Origin: Tragulus kanchil
Lineage: Eukaryota > Chordata > Mammalia > Artiodactyla > Tragulidae
Assembly: GCA_022376925.1 (NCBI GenBank)
Contig: JAIOJX010000032.1
Span: 103,160,794 to 103,224,793, forward strand
Direction of reading: 5' to 3'
DNA length: 64,000 nucleotides
The notes below the pieces were generated by a model. That model worked only from the letters and a program-made list of their open reading frames with translations. It was not told the origin of the DNA and did no database searches. A program made the translations under genes and the position numbers. Positions 38,354 to 54,211 of this stretch are shown one piece after another (the first letter of the stretch is position 1; each line of letters starts with the position of its first letter).

Positions 38354-39795
38354 GCTCCCCACAGCTCTGTAACTTTCCCTGCAGGGCAAGTCCTTCCCAC
38401 CTCCCTCCCTCCTTCCCTTGCTGGCCAGTGCCCACGTGTCCTTGGAGTCTCCTCTGGGGAGCTCTGCTGACCTGCCCCCACCAAGCTCCCATTGCCTGCT
38501 CTGGGCCCCCACAGGCCTGTCCCCTCTGTCGCTGTGCTGACCCCAGCTGGTGGCCCCCTAGGGCAGGGACTGACTTTGAGGGTCTTGGGATTGATGCTGG
38601 GAGGAGTGTTGAGAAACAAAATCATGATCCATGAAGACAAAGACTTCATTTGACTGTAATCTCCCTTACAAGATCTGGAGTTCTGGCTGCTTGAGGCAGG
38701 ATGGGAGACCTCAATGTCCCTGTCCATCTGGATGCTTGAGGGCCTGATATGATAAGTCCACCAAGTGATTACCTCTGCTTGCATACCTCCAGAGATGGAG
38801 AGCTCACTATCTACCCAGGCAACCATATCTATCTCTTAAACAGCATGGCTTCCTTGTGGTCTCCTCCTTCCTCCCCTAAATGAACCACCCTGGAAGGACG
38901 TGAGAACCACTGGGGCTCCTCTGACCAGGCTCTGCCCACTAGATTCCAAGAACAGGTCGCTTGCATCCCAGCCACACCACTGCTGATGGGAACGAGTCTG
39001 GCCCTCAGTCCTAATCTGTAAATAGCGACAATAAGGACACATACCTCGCAGGACCACGTGAAGATTAAAGGAGGTAGCACAGGGCGCTGAGCACAGGCTC
39101 TGTAATTAGGAGCTGGTGACCAAAGCCCACAGGTCTCCACAGAGAAGGGGTGCCGGGAACAAAAGTTGTCACAGGTGTGGCATGTGCCACACAGATGCAG
39201 AAAGGTGGTCGCTTGCCCAGGGTCCTCAGTTCGGAGAAGGCAGTGAATCAGCTCAATCTATACCAGCCTGTCTAGACAGGGGAAGGCTGATGGCAGGAGG
39301 CTGGCCGGAGGACAGACAAGCAGTGGAGGGGACTCGGCCCCAGAGGTGGGGAAGGGGCCGTGCCAGGCACCTGCTGCCCCTCAGGTGAGCTCCCATCACA
39401 CAGCCTGGACACGGCCCTTCTCCGGGCAACAGGTCTCCTCAGCTGGGTCCACTGCTGCAGGCCTCAGCACAGCCCCCTGGAACTGCGTGCCCAGCGTCGT
39501 GGAGCAGGCTGGTGCCACCTGTCTGATGGCGGGTGCCAGCCCAGGAGTCAAATCTGGGTTCCCCTTCCACTGTTTCTGCAAACTTCGCTCACAGACCTTC
39601 CTCCGCAGCCCAGGAGGCCTGTGGCCGAGGAAGCCGATGACGGGGCCTCGCCCCCCTCTGATTCCCAGTGTCATTTGAGGTGAAGGCAGACCAGGAATAT
39701 TGCTCTTGGAGGCAGGCAAGCTAGGTGCAATTGCTGTGTGACTTCGGCTATGTTCAGACCCCCTCTGAGTCTCTCTCATGGTAAAATGAGGATAA
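38354..39795. other. TMEM61-like intron DNA, no exon seen
   Basis: Lies between the recognised TMEM61-like exons on the minus strand. Unique sequence with old, unclassified repeat-like pieces. Minus-strand ORFs here do not match TMEM61. Confidence 0.4.
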
Positions 39796-39798
39796 AGT

Positions 39799-39963
39799 GA
39801 AAGCAAAGTCGCTCCATTATGTCTCACTCTTTGCAGCCCATGGACCAGCCATGGGATTGCCCAGGCAAGAGAAGCGGGGTGGGCAGCCTTTCCCTTCTCC
39901 AGGGGATCCTCCCGACCCAGGAATCGAACAGAGGTCTCGTGCACTGCAGGCGGAGTTTTTACC
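39799..39963 (-). mobile_element. Bov-tA-type SINE
   Basis: Reverse complement of the Bov-tA tail: catggaccagccatgggattgcccagg and cagggaatcgaac-like box near 39920. Confidence 0.75.
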
Positions 39964-43419
<3,456 letters not shown>

Positions 43420-43569
43420 CTGGACACAGAGAGAGAGAAGAAAGGGGCCCTGTGAGAGGCCTGCCGGGTACCGGAGACCGGGTTGTAGCCCTGCCTGAGA
43501 TCACTGTGCAACCTCAGAGGCGTTGCTTGACTCCTCCGTGCCTCTGTTTCCTCGTCGGTCGTGCAAAAA

Positions 43570-43697
43570 GATGGCCTTCTTGTTAATGGTCATAATTTGG
43601 AAAGAGCCTAAATGCCCAACTATAGGGAAAGGATGAATAAACCGTGACATAAAGTCTAGATAGAGTGTTCATAACTCAAATTCATTACAAAATCACG
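43570..43697 (+). mobile_element. L1 3' end fragment
   Basis: tggtcataatttggaaagagcctaaatgcccaac followed by ggatgaataaaccgtgacat is a typical L1 3' end. Confidence 0.6.
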
Positions 43698-43905
43698 GGG
43701 CTTCCCTGGTGGTCCAGTGACTAAAACTGCAAGCTCCCAACACAGGGAGCCCAGGTTTGATCCCTGGTCAGGGAACTCGATCTTCCATGCTGCAAACTAA
43801 AAGATCCTGCGTGCTTCGGTGAAGATCAAAGATTCTTGTAAGCCACAGCCAAGACCTGGAACGGTCAAAGAAATAAAAGTTTAAAAAAATAAATAAACAA
43901 AAAAT
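43698..43905 (+). mobile_element. CHR-type SINE
   Basis: ggggcttccctggtggtccagtgac, tttgatccctggtcagggaac and an A-rich tail. Confidence 0.8.
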
Positions 43906-45740
43906 GTTTAAAAATCATGCTCCGCACAGATATTTAACAACAGGTGGAAATGCTTATGGTACCTGACTTGTTTCAATTTAGTTGCCAAATTAGGCACACA
44001 GTGTTTTCTCAGTAAGGAAAGGCAAGATGCCCAGGGGTGGAAGAAACAACTGGGAGCAAGCCCGGCCCCAGATCATACAGACAGGAAGGGGTTTTGCCCA
44101 AATAAACCTCCAGCCATAGTACCTGCTCTTCCCTCTGCCTGGTAACTCACTATAATCTCTTGCCAATGCTCAGCTCGGCTCGGCTCTCGTCCGAGAAGCC
44201 TTCCCTGGGGACACTAAGTCCCCTGAGCCTTCATGGACCCAGCTGTCATCTGTTTGACTTCTCGTTTGCATCTTGTCCTCACTAGACAGCAAGCTCCCTG
44301 AGGGGAGGGTCTGCACCCACCCCGTCTACTGCTCAATCTATCCCCCAGTGCCTAGCACCTAGCAGCTGCTCTATACACTGTGCCAAAGAAATTCTTCTGA
44401 ATGAGAAAGTTGCTGAACAAACCTGGCTGGGGGACTAGCCCCTTTCTCGGCTGGAAGGGGCTGGGAAAGGGAGGGAACACAGGGTGTCAGCTGCTACAGC
44501 ACCCCGCCTTGGAGCCTGGTTTTGGTCCCTGCACTGCAGCTCTCCAGCTGGGGCCTGGGGTAAGCCTCTCAACTGTGCCTGGCCTGTCTCCGCATCCATA
44601 AAAGAGGTGCCATTTCTAGGAAAGTCTACAGAGGCTCCCCTCTCCTCTTGCAAAAGTTGAGCTAGTGACGGAGAGGGCCAGGAGACTCGCAGGCCTCAGG
44701 GAGACGGAGTCAGTCTTCCACGTGGGGCTTGCCCAGCCTCCCGTGGTGCATTCCACCAATGCCCTGCTGTGCAGCCGCTCGAAGCCACCGTCCTCGGGGG
44801 CTAAGGATCATGGCACAGTGCTCAAGATCCTGTAGGTGAGACGTTGGGTTTCAAAAGGGTGTGTGTTCCCAGGTGTGTTTAACGTATGTGTGCATGTATG
44901 TGAGAAATGGAAAATGTATACATGGAGTGCTCGTGAAATGGACCCCAGTCTTTCTGAGCATCCATGCCACCAGAAACATATAGAAACATGCCATTTGTAA
45001 GTTACCCTCGGTTCTCTTCCTGTGAATCTGTCTATGGGGCAAGTGCCTCCTGTCTCCAGCTCAAAGCATTTTCTCGGGGTTAGGGGTTGGGGTAGAACTT
45101 CACTAGACTCTCTCCAGAGTCAGACAGCGCGGAGAGGCTGTCCAGAGGAAAAGCTGGAGGAAAACACCCCACAGAGAATCGAACCAATAACCCCTTGCTT
45201 GTGTGTTTTGGCACTTGAAAGTTCCCCGTCCCATGCAGCATCTCATCTGACTCACTGCACGTAAGGCCAATGGTCAGGACAGGGAAAGAAATTCTTGTTT
45301 TGAAAATAAGTAGACTGAGCCCAGGAAGGTAAGGGATTTGGCCAAAGCCAGACACAGCTGTGTGTCTCAACCCTTGCAGCAGTCACTCCTGTGTAACTAA
45401 CTTATGCTGCCTTTAAATTTCTATAAAAGCAATAGCTCTTATTGTGGAAGAAAGGAGAAAACTACAGGAGAGAATGAAAATGCAGACGTCATTAATGCGG
45501 CCCCTCAGAGCAGAGCACGGTCTGTGAGTGGATGCTTGCCCTCCGGCCCTCCTCCCTTGGCCTGCGTAGCTGATAGTGGCAGCAGAAGAGGATGGACCTT
45601 TACAGGGGCTGGAGGACACCCAGAAATTTACAGGTGTCCCCCTCTCAACCCTTGCAGTCACATTAGGTCCCGAGGACACTGGCACTGCAAGGGTGACAGC
45701 TTGTCCGAGGTCAGGGCCAAATTTGAACCCGGGTCTAGTC
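43906..45740. other. Intergenic/intronic DNA, no gene seen
   Basis: Unique sequence between the TMEM61-like exon and its CpG island. MIR-like pieces near 44490-44620. Nothing else recognised. Confidence 0.4.
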
Positions 45741-45742
45741 TG

Positions 45743-45938
45743 ACTCCCAGGTAAAGAATCTGCCTGCAATGCAGGATACCTGGGTTCAGGCCCTAGGCTG
45801 GAAAGACCCCCTGGAGAAGGGAATGACTGCTCACTCCAGGATTCTTACCTGGAGAGCTCCACGGACAGAGGAGCCTGGCGGGCTGCAGTCTGTGAGGTCC
45901 TAAAGTGTCAGACACGACTGAGACACGAACACACTAGT
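45743..45938 (+). mobile_element. Bov-tA-type SINE
   Basis: aaagaatctgcctgcaatgcagg, ccctggagaagggaatgactgc and tcagacacgactgagacacg. Confidence 0.85.
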
Positions 45939-46254
45939 CTGACTCACACTCCAGTGTGTGCACAGCTCGATAGATCTGTATTTTTCCGTATATAAAGTTG
46001 GGAACCTGCTGTGAGGAAGGAAGGGCTCCCTGCCCTGAAGGGCACAACCCCAGCCCCAGAGAAGTCCCACTCCCAAGCTGACACTCAGTCCGGCTGCCAG
46101 GCTGGCCCCTCCTTCCAGCTCCCTCACATCCCAATCCACGCACCCAAACCCCTGCCACCTGGAGTCCTCTATACCCGCTGCCAGAAGTCTTTCTGCCGCT
46201 ACCAGTCCCATCCCCACCAACTAGACTTATCATTTCCTCTGACTATGGCCACTC

Positions 46255-46470
46255 TGTTTGCTCTGTGACCTTGATCAGGCTGCTCAACCTCTCTGAGCTC
46301 AAATTCTTGCCTCCGGAGGAGGAGCAGGTAGTGACGATGAGATGGCAAGGTGGCAAGAACAAACACATCTGGACAGAGGAGGGACCCTGGCCTGGACACT
46401 GGGTAAGCTGCCTAGATTCTCCATGCCTCACTTCCTTCCTCTGTGAAATGGGCACAATGATATCCCATTG
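46255..46470 (+). mobile_element. MIR-like fragment
   Basis: tctgtgaccttgatcaggctgctcaacctctctgagc and cctcacttccttcctctgtgaaatggg follow the MIR pattern. Confidence 0.55.
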
Positions 46471-46689
46471 TACCAGGGAGGGAACTTTAGGTGCGGTTTT
46501 CTGTAAAGAACTAAACCATCCAACAGGAAGTGTTCCAACCCATCTTCAGCTAACCCCCGACACACTGAGACTCTGGGGGCCGTGGCCCAAAACCACCCAG
46601 AGAATTAAAACAGACTTAGGAGGAGACTTGGTGAGTCCAGACTCCGCATCAGGCCACTGAGGTCAAGGTGAAGGGAAGGGGTCCAAGCG

Positions 46690-47330
46690 GGGCTGGGTTA
46701 GGAGGAGCCGAGCGCTCCTCCTGAAGACGGGGAGCAAAGGAAGTTCATATCCACCTTGAGCGTAGTCTCGCGCCGTAGGGTCAGGGGTGGTCCCGGAGCC
46801 GGGCGAGCCCAGCGCGGGGAAGGCCTGGTGGCTCTCGCGCCCCAGAGCGAGGCGAACCTGCGAAGGGCGGTCCCTCCGGCCTGCCTGCGGCGCCCAGTGT
46901 TAGGGACAGCGCTGGCGACCGCCGCCCAGACCTGCTCTCCGCGCCCGCACAAGCGCTGAGTGGGGCTCGGGGTCTAGTTTGAGGCTTCCGCCCAATCGCG
47001 GCCCCGACGGGATGGGATCGGTGCAGAGCCCGCTTCCCTACGCAGGGGCTCGGGCACTGGCTCCGGGGAGGACCAGCCCCGCCCCTGCTTCGGGCTTGGC
47101 CACCTCTCCTCGGACCCGCGTCCCCGCGGCCGCCCGGTGGCTAGCACGCCCGACCTTACAGCAGCAGCGAGGGTTGAGGTTTCCCTACGCGAAGCGGGTG
47201 AAGGGAGCGTGGGAAACCGCGGTCCTTGCTGCCATCCCGCCCCCAATGCCCCGGGGAGCGGGCTTGGGAACGCGACACTAACTCCTCCGAAAGCCATCGC
47301 GCTCCATCTAGAGGGCTGTGGCTCCTGAAG
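46690..47330. promoter_or_regulatory. CpG island, possible TMEM61 promoter/first exon region
   Basis: About 640 bp very rich in CpG (gcgcc, ccgcgg, cgcgg and gaggcgaac blocks), with a CCAAT element at about 46993 and a GC box (ccccgccc) at about 47077. The flanks lack this density. It lies about 3.3 kb upstream of the TMEM61-like large exon on the same strand, about the right distance for that gene's first exon. No coding exon could be assigned inside it, so it could also belong to an unannotated non-coding transcript. Confidence 0.55.
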
Positions 47331-47787
47331 AGAAACTAAGGCCGGAGGAGGGAAGTCATTTGCCTGTTTACCGTTTGCTCCAATGACAACTAGTTTGTTT
47401 GTTTGTTTTTTCCTCAAAGCAGTCGCTGGGAGAGCAAGCCCCCCGCGTCCTCCTCCTCGGAGCCCTCACATCCGCAGGAGACAAGCATTCTCAGAAAGAA
47501 CTGCCTGCCTTTAAGACTTCCCAGCCTCTACGGGAGCCAAGTCACTGCCTCAGCTCAGCAGGTGAGAGGCCGGGAGAGTGGAGCTTGAGAGCAAGGCCCC
47601 CCACCTGCTGTGGGACCTGACTTCTCTGAACCTTCCCCTCATCCTGCGTCAAAGGAGGGCTGAGGACGTCACCCCACAGGTCTCCAGGGACTGAGTAAGT
47701 TAAGGCTAGCTCGGCCCTTTCACCAGGTGCAGGCTGGAAGCAGCAATTGTGGACCCGTGTCTGAGGGAGGGTCAGCGTATGCCAAGT

Positions 47788-47806
47788 GTGTGTGTGTGTG
47801 TGTGTC
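47788..47806. repeat. (TG)n microsatellite
   Basis: Short uninterrupted TG tract. Confidence 0.8.
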
Positions 47807-47967
47807 CTGTGAAGTCTTCTGCCAGAGGACTCCTGAGTTGCAGAAGGTGGAAATGCCTTGGCAGCATCCAGGATGAAGGAACACCATGTGCAGAGGCCGG
47901 GCAAAGTCTCAGACAGGTCAGACCTCGACACGTTTATGTGGGTCAGAGGGAGGCAGTTCTAGACCCA

Positions 47968-50182
47968 CTGGGGTCTGGATTGTGTTTATGTCTTTTCTTG
48001 CTGCTCCAACAAACCTGGGGACTGAGCAGATTCCCCTCAGCCAGGGTCGAGGACTCCCTACCTAGCTGATGGAGACCAGCTGCCCTCCCAGCCCAGGGAC
48101 AGAGAAAGCCAGAGCAGCCTGTCCAGTGGAGATATGAGGCTCAGAGAGAGGAAGCCACTGTCTCAGAACCACAGAGCAGGTCAGCAGCAGGGCCCAGGCC
48201 CCAGGCCCCGAATTCTTAAACTTTTTGTCTCCAAGGAAATAACGCCACCTGAGAGCACTAATGTCCTTGGCACTGACTCCTCTGACTGGTGGGGTCCTTT
48301 CACATGCTATCTCATTTCATCTTCACTGTGTGTGTGCGGAGCGGGGAGCTATGTAATGTTCCCATTTTACAGATGGAAAGCTGAGGTGCAGAGAAGGCAA
48401 AGGTCTGTGTATGTCTAAAGAGCTCACAAGAGGCTGAGCTGAGATAGAGACTGGTTAGACCTCAAACTGAGACCTTCAGCTTTGCTTTGCTTAACTTGGA
48501 GGTGGGGACGAGGCTCCAGGGTAAGCAAAGCAAGCTTGGTGCCCCGGTGGGCCTACCCAGGGGGTAATGAGTGCACAGCTGGAGGCCATGAAGCTGTCGG
48601 CCCACTCATTTCTGCAGGGGCCGGGGTCCATGCAGGTGTGGGCCCTTCCCTGATCCAGACTCTTCTTTTCCTGCCTGCCGAGAGGCTCAGAGTCACAGCT
48701 CACAGGTTGATAATGTTGAGATCAAGTCCTGGACACACCCCCAGCCCAGGCTGGATACTCAGGTCTTGGAGGTGGCCAGGTTGTGACTTCTGTCCTGACT
48801 CAGTCACTTCCAGGCTGGACGACTCTGACCACATCCTTCTCTTTAAGCTGCGGTTTCCTTATTTATTAAGTGAGACAATGGTACCGCCTTCCCAGGATAG
48901 CTATGAAGGCTTGCGTGCTAAGCTGCTTCAGTCGTGTCTGACTCTTGGTGACCCTATGGTCTGTAGCCCCCCAGGCTCCTCTGTCCATGGGATTTTCCAG
49001 GCACGAATACTGGGGTGGGTTGCCATGCCCACCTACAGGGAATCTGCCCGACCTAGGGATCAAACCCACGCCTCTGGGGTCTGGATTGTGTTTATGTCTT
49101 TTCTTGCTGCTCCAACAAACCTGGGGACTGAGCAGATTCCCCTCAGCCAGGGTCGAGGACTCCCTACCTAGCTGATGGAGACCAGCTGCCCTCCCAGCCC
49201 AGGGACAGAGAAAGCCAGAGCAGCCTGTCCAGTGGAGATATGAGGCTCAGAGAGAGGAAGCCACTGTCTCAGAACCACAGAGCAGGTCAGCAGCAGGGCC
49301 CAGGCCCCAGGCCCCGAATTCTTAAACTTTTTGTCTCCAAGGAAATAACGCCACCTGAGAGCACTAATGTCCTTGGCACTGACTCCTCTGACTGGTGGGG
49401 TCCTTTCACATGCTATCTCATTTCATCTTCACTGTGTGTGTGCGGAGCGGGGAGCTATGTAATGTTCCCATTTTACAGATGGAAAGCTGAGGTGCAGAGA
49501 AGGCAAAGGTCTGTGTATGTCTAAAGAGCTCACAAGAGGCTGAGCTGAGATAGAGACTGGTTAGACCTCAAACTGAGACCTTCAGCTTTGCTTTGCTTAA
49601 CTTGGAGGTGGGGACGAGGCTCCAGGGTAAGCAAAGCAAGCTTGGTGCCCCGGTGGGCCTACCCAGGGGGTAATGAGTGCACAGCTGGAGGCCATGAAGC
49701 TGTCGGCCCACTCATTTCTGCAGGGGCCGGGGTCCATGCAGGTGTGGGCCCTTCCCTGATCCAGACTCTTCTTTTCCTGCCTGCCGAGAGGCTCAGAGTC
49801 ACAGCTCACAGGTTGATAATGTTGAGATCAAGTCCTGGACACACCCCCAGCCCAGGCTGGATACTCAGGTCTTGGAGGTGGCCAGGTTGTGACTTCTGTC
49901 CTGACTCAGTCACTTCCAGGCTGGACGACTCTGACCACATCCTTCTCTTTAAGCTGCGGTTTCCTTATTTATTAAGTGAGACAATGGTACCGCCTTCCCA
50001 GGATAGCTATGAAGGCTTGCGTGCTAAGCTGCTTCAGTCGTGTCTGACTCTTGGTGACCCTATGGTCTGTAGCCCCCCAGGCTCCTCTGTCCATGGGATT
50101 TTCCAGGCACGAATACTGGGGTGGGTTGCCATGCCCACCTACAGGGAATCTGCCCGACCTAGGGATCAAACCCACGTCTCTG
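47968..50182. repeat. Tandem duplication 12 (~1.11 kb x 2)
   Basis: Left unit 47968-49076, right unit 49074-50182. The left unit ends inside a minus-strand Bov-tA SINE (from 48912), which is complete only after the right unit (50018-50236). Confidence 0.95.
48912..49070 (-). mobile_element. Bov-tA-type SINE, truncated by duplication junction
   Basis: Reverse-complement Bov-tA (gcttcagtcgtgtctgactcttggtgac, gggattttccaggcacgaatac), cut at about 49070; the complete copy is at 50018-50236. Confidence 0.85.
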
Positions 50183-50236
50183 ATGCCTCCTGCATTGACA
50201 GGCGGGTTCTTTACCACTAGCGCCACCTGGGAAGCC
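50018..50236 (-). mobile_element. Bov-tA-type SINE, complete copy
   Basis: Same element as 48912-49070 but running on to ttctttaccactagcgccacctgggaagccc. A further garbled piece is at about 51222-51323. Confidence 0.88.
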
Positions 50237-52275
50237 CTATGAGGGCTTCATAGTTTAGTAAGACCTTATCCTCGAGGAGCTGGCCTGGGGACACTCTTGC
50301 ATTACTCAGTGGCTCAGTCTGTGAATCTCCCCTAGTTGACGGTGGCCCCCTTGAGGACAGGCAGCAGACGTGATTTAGAGCCCAGCCAGACCCAGCAGGC
50401 CAGGACTAGAGGACACTGGGACTAGGAGCTGATTCAAACCCAAGGATCTGGTCCAGTTCTTCCGGCTCCGACTTCCTCTTCCTCACTTTTAGGGGCTCTG
50501 GTCCCAGCCCCTGAGTCTGCCGCGATGCCCAGGCGCTGTGGGGATCATGAAGGCTCGGGAATACTTGAAGCAGGTCTGCTTCTGAACAGGCAGCCTCAGG
50601 CTTTCCCTGGCGCCCCTGGGCGGCTCAGAGCAGAAAGCTGGTCACCAGCTTCTGCCCCCAGGCGTGGGGGAGAGGACTCCCACTTCCTCGACTTCACCAT
50701 CAGTGCTTTTCCCATTTAGCTGTCTCTTCAGCTCACTCATCCAGGCTGAGAAATACCTTCTCGGGGTCACACAGCTACTAAGTGGGGGTCGGGGAGCCTG
50801 GGAGTGGCAGAGGAAGTGCTGAAATCACACCCACACGTCCTTGCCCTGCTTCTGCCCACCGGCCCCTCCTCAGTTACAACCTGGGCTCCCCCCACTCGCT
50901 GGCCTCTCTGCCCCCAGGCTGCCTGCCCTTCATCATGACCAGCTTGAGCTTCCAAACCAGCACCCCAATTCATGACTCACCCACCTACCGCCCACCACTG
51001 CCCTCCGAATCACGACACCAGCTGTTACCAGGACTCCCCAGGCCCGTCCTCAACGCCCACCACCGTGTCCCCAGCACAACCCCACGCCTTTGCTACAGAG
51101 GAACTCCCTTTCCACCAGCTCCACCAGGTGTACACGTCCCTTCAGAAAGTCAGGTTGCAGGTTCCCTGCCCTGGGTGAGGTCTCCCTCAAACGCCCACCA
51201 CCTGTTTTTTTTCCCAGCACACCAGTCACGAATACTGGGGTGGGTGCCATGCCCACCTGGGAATCAAACCCACTGGCCCATTGACAGGCGGGTTCTTTAC
51301 CACTAGCGCCACCTGGGAAGCCCTATGAGGGCTTCATAGTTTAGTAAGACCTTATCCTCGAGGAGCTGGCCTGGGGACACTCTTGCATTACTCAGTGGCT
51401 CAGTCTGTGAATCTCCCCTAGTTGACGGTGGCCCCCTTGAGGACAGGCAGCAGACGTGATTTAGAGCCCAGCCAGACCCAGCAGGCCAGGACTAGAGGAC
51501 ACTGGGACTAGGAGCTGATTCAAACCCAAGGATCTGGTCCAGTTCTTCCGGCTCCGACTTCCTCTTCCTCACTTTTAGGGGCTCTGGTCCCAGCCCCTGA
51601 GTCTGCCGCGATGCCCAGGCCCCTGTGGGGATCATGAAGGCTCGGGAATACTTGAAGCAGGTCTGCTTCTGAACAGGCAGCCTCAGGCTTTCCCTGGCGC
51701 CCCTGGGCGGCTCAGAGCAGAAAGCTGGTCACCAGCTTCTGCCCCCAGGCGTGGGGGAGAGGACTCCCACTTCCTCGACTTCACCATCAGTGCTTTTCCC
51801 ATTTAGCTGTCTCTTCAGCTCACTCATCCAGGCTGAGAAATACCTTCTCGGGGTCACACAGCTACTAAGTGGGGGTCGGGGAGCCTGGGAGTGGCAGAGG
51901 AAGTGCTGAAATCACACCCACACGTCCTTGCCCTGCTTCTGCCCACCGGCCCCTCCTCAGTTACAACCTGGGCTCCCCCCACTCGCTGGCCTCTCTGCCC
52001 CCAGGCTGCCTGCCCTTCATCATGACCAGCTTGAGCTTCCAAACCAGCACCCCAATTCATGACTCACCCACCTACCGCCCACCACTGCCCTCCGAATCAC
52101 GACACCAGCTTCGTTACCAGGACTCCCCCATGCCCGTCCTCAACGCCCACCACCGTGTCCCCAGCACAACCCCACGCCTTTGCTACAGAGGAACTCCCTT
52201 TCCACCAGCTCCACCAGGTGTACACGTCCCTTCAGAAAGTCAGGTTGCAGGTTCCCTGCCCTGGGTGAGGTCTCC
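50108..52275. repeat. Tandem duplication 13 (~1.09 kb x 2)
   Basis: Left unit 50108-51185, right unit 51227-52275. The right unit begins with a shortened, error-ridden copy of 50108-50194. The 41 bp before it (51186-51226) look like a garbled copy of 51050-51076. It overlaps the end of duplication 12 by about 75 bp. Confidence 0.93.
51222..51323 (-). mobile_element. Garbled partial Bov-tA copy at duplication 13 junction
   Basis: A shortened version of 50108-50236 with internal losses, ending normally in gccacctgggaagccc. Confidence 0.75.
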
Positions 52276-52464
52276 TCCGTGTCTCACAGAGGAATTACCT
52301 GGTACCTTTCCCAGGCTCCCACAGGACTGTTTATGTATTTATCTCAACTTTAGCCTCGAGGAAGCTGAGGTTCAGAGAACTTAGAACAGCCACCCAAGAT
52401 CAGAGAACAGAGCAGGTTTCAACTCTGGTCCACCCAACACCAAAGTTCTCTGACTCCTGCCTCT

Positions 52465-52660
52465 GGGTACATATTATATAAAATAAGTATTATATGATTA
52501 TACATAGACAATCATATAATATATAATCATATTATGCATAAATAATCATATGATAATTATATATATAATATATATCCAGAGGCGAGATACTACATATATT
52601 ATTATGTTTATAAATATAATTCTATATTTGTATATTATAATACATATTAATATATAACCA
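52465..52660. repeat. AT-rich tract (left duplicate copy)
   Basis: About 195 bp almost wholly A/T with many TATA/ATAT and self-complementary pieces (for example atgattat against ataatcat). The right copy is at 53630-53818. Confidence 0.8.
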
Positions 52661-52715
52661 GAGACAGGAGATGGATGGTGTTGGATGGACCTGAGTTGAA
52701 ACCTGCTTTCTCTCT

Positions 52716-53048
52716 CTCTTTTTTTAAAATTTATTTTATTATTTGTTTTTGGCTATTCTGGGTTGTCACTGCTGCCGCAGGCTGCTCTCTAGTTGCAGGG
52801 AGTGGGGGCTACCTTCTGGTTGAGGTGAGCAGACTTCTTGTAATGACTTCTCTTGTTGTGGAACTCGGGCTCTAGGGCACATGGGCTCAATAGTTGTGGC
52901 TCTGAGGCTCTGGTGCACAGGCTCCATAGTTGTGGCTCCCAGGCTTAGTGGCTCCACAGCATGTGGGATCTTCCCGGATCAGGGATCAAACCCATGTCTC
53001 CAGCTTTGGCAGGTGAACTCTTCATCACTGAGCTACCAGGGAAGCCCC
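52716..53048 (-). mobile_element. CHR-type SINE (left duplicate copy)
   Basis: Minus-strand element: tctctagttgcagggagtgggg body and ctgagctaccagggaagccc end. The right copy is at 53883-54211. Confidence 0.82.
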
Positions 53049-53058
53049 CCCCTCTCTA

Positions 53059-53098
53059 TTTATATATATATATATATACACACACACACATATATATG
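53059..53098. repeat. (TA)n(CA)n microsatellite (left copy)
   Basis: TA tract followed by a CA tract next to the SINE end. The right copy is at 54221-54260. Confidence 0.8.
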
Positions 53099-53629
53099 AA
53101 AGAGTGTGCAGAGGTCTCTTTTAAACATTGCCTCTTAAAATATGGATTTCTTGAGAGCTGGGATTTTGTCTGTTTTATTTGATATGTCCAAAAAGTTTCA
53201 GTGCCTCAAAGAAGTTAGACACATGGGAGATTCTAGCCACACACACGTGTTGTATGAAGGGCAGAATGAAGGAGTGTGGACGATCAAAGGTGGGGAGTAG
53301 GGTTGTGGGAAATCCTCCAGATTCTTGTTGGGTCAGAGTTGTGCAGACTTGGTGCCAGGATGAAGTTTTCAGACTCCTGGAGCTGGCCCCAGCCACGCGG
53401 CAAGGGACACGCCTCTCCTGCAGTCAGTGCCCTGGGTGAGGTCTCCTCCGTGTCTCACAGAGGAATTACCTGGTACCTTTCCCATCCAGCATGTATTTAT
53501 CTCAACTTTAGCCTCGAGGAAGCTGAGGTTCAGAGAACTTAGAACAGCCACCCAAGATCAGAGAACAGAGCAGGTTTCAACTCTGGTCCACCCAACACCA
53601 AAGTTCTCTGACTCCTGCCTCTGGGTACA

Positions 53630-53818
53630 TATTATATAAAATAAGTATTATATGATTATACATAGACAATCATATAATATATAATCATATTATGCATAAA
53701 TAATCATATGATAATTATATATATAATATATATCCAGAGGCGAGATACTACATATATTATTATGTTTATAAATATAATTCTATATTTGTATATTATAATA
53801 CATATTAATATATAACCA
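53630..53818. repeat. AT-rich tract (right duplicate copy)
   Basis: Copy of 52465-52660 from duplication 14. Confidence 0.8.
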
Positions 53819-53882
53819 GAGACAGGAGATGGATGGTGTTGGATGGACCTGAGTTGAAACCTGCTTTCTCTCTCTCTCTCTT

Positions 53883-54211
53883 TTTTTAAAATTTATTTTA
53901 TTATTTGTTTTTGGCTATTCTGGGTTGTCACTGCTGCCGCAGGCTGCTCTCTAGTTGCAGGGAGTGGGGGCTACCTTCTGGTTGAGGTGAGCAGACTTCT
54001 TGTAATGACTTCTCTTGTTGTGGAACTCGGGCTCTAGGGCACATGGGCTCAATAGTTGTGGCTCTGAGGCTCTGGTGCACAGGCTCCATAGTTGTGGCTC
54101 CCAGGCTTAGTGGCTCCACAGCATGTGGGATCTTCCCGGATCAGGGATCAAACCCATGTCTCCAGCTTTGGCAGGTGAACTCTTCATCACTGAGCTACCA
54201 GGGAAGCCCCC
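53883..54211 (-). mobile_element. CHR-type SINE (right duplicate copy)
   Basis: Same element as 52716-53048, carried by duplication 14. Confidence 0.82.
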
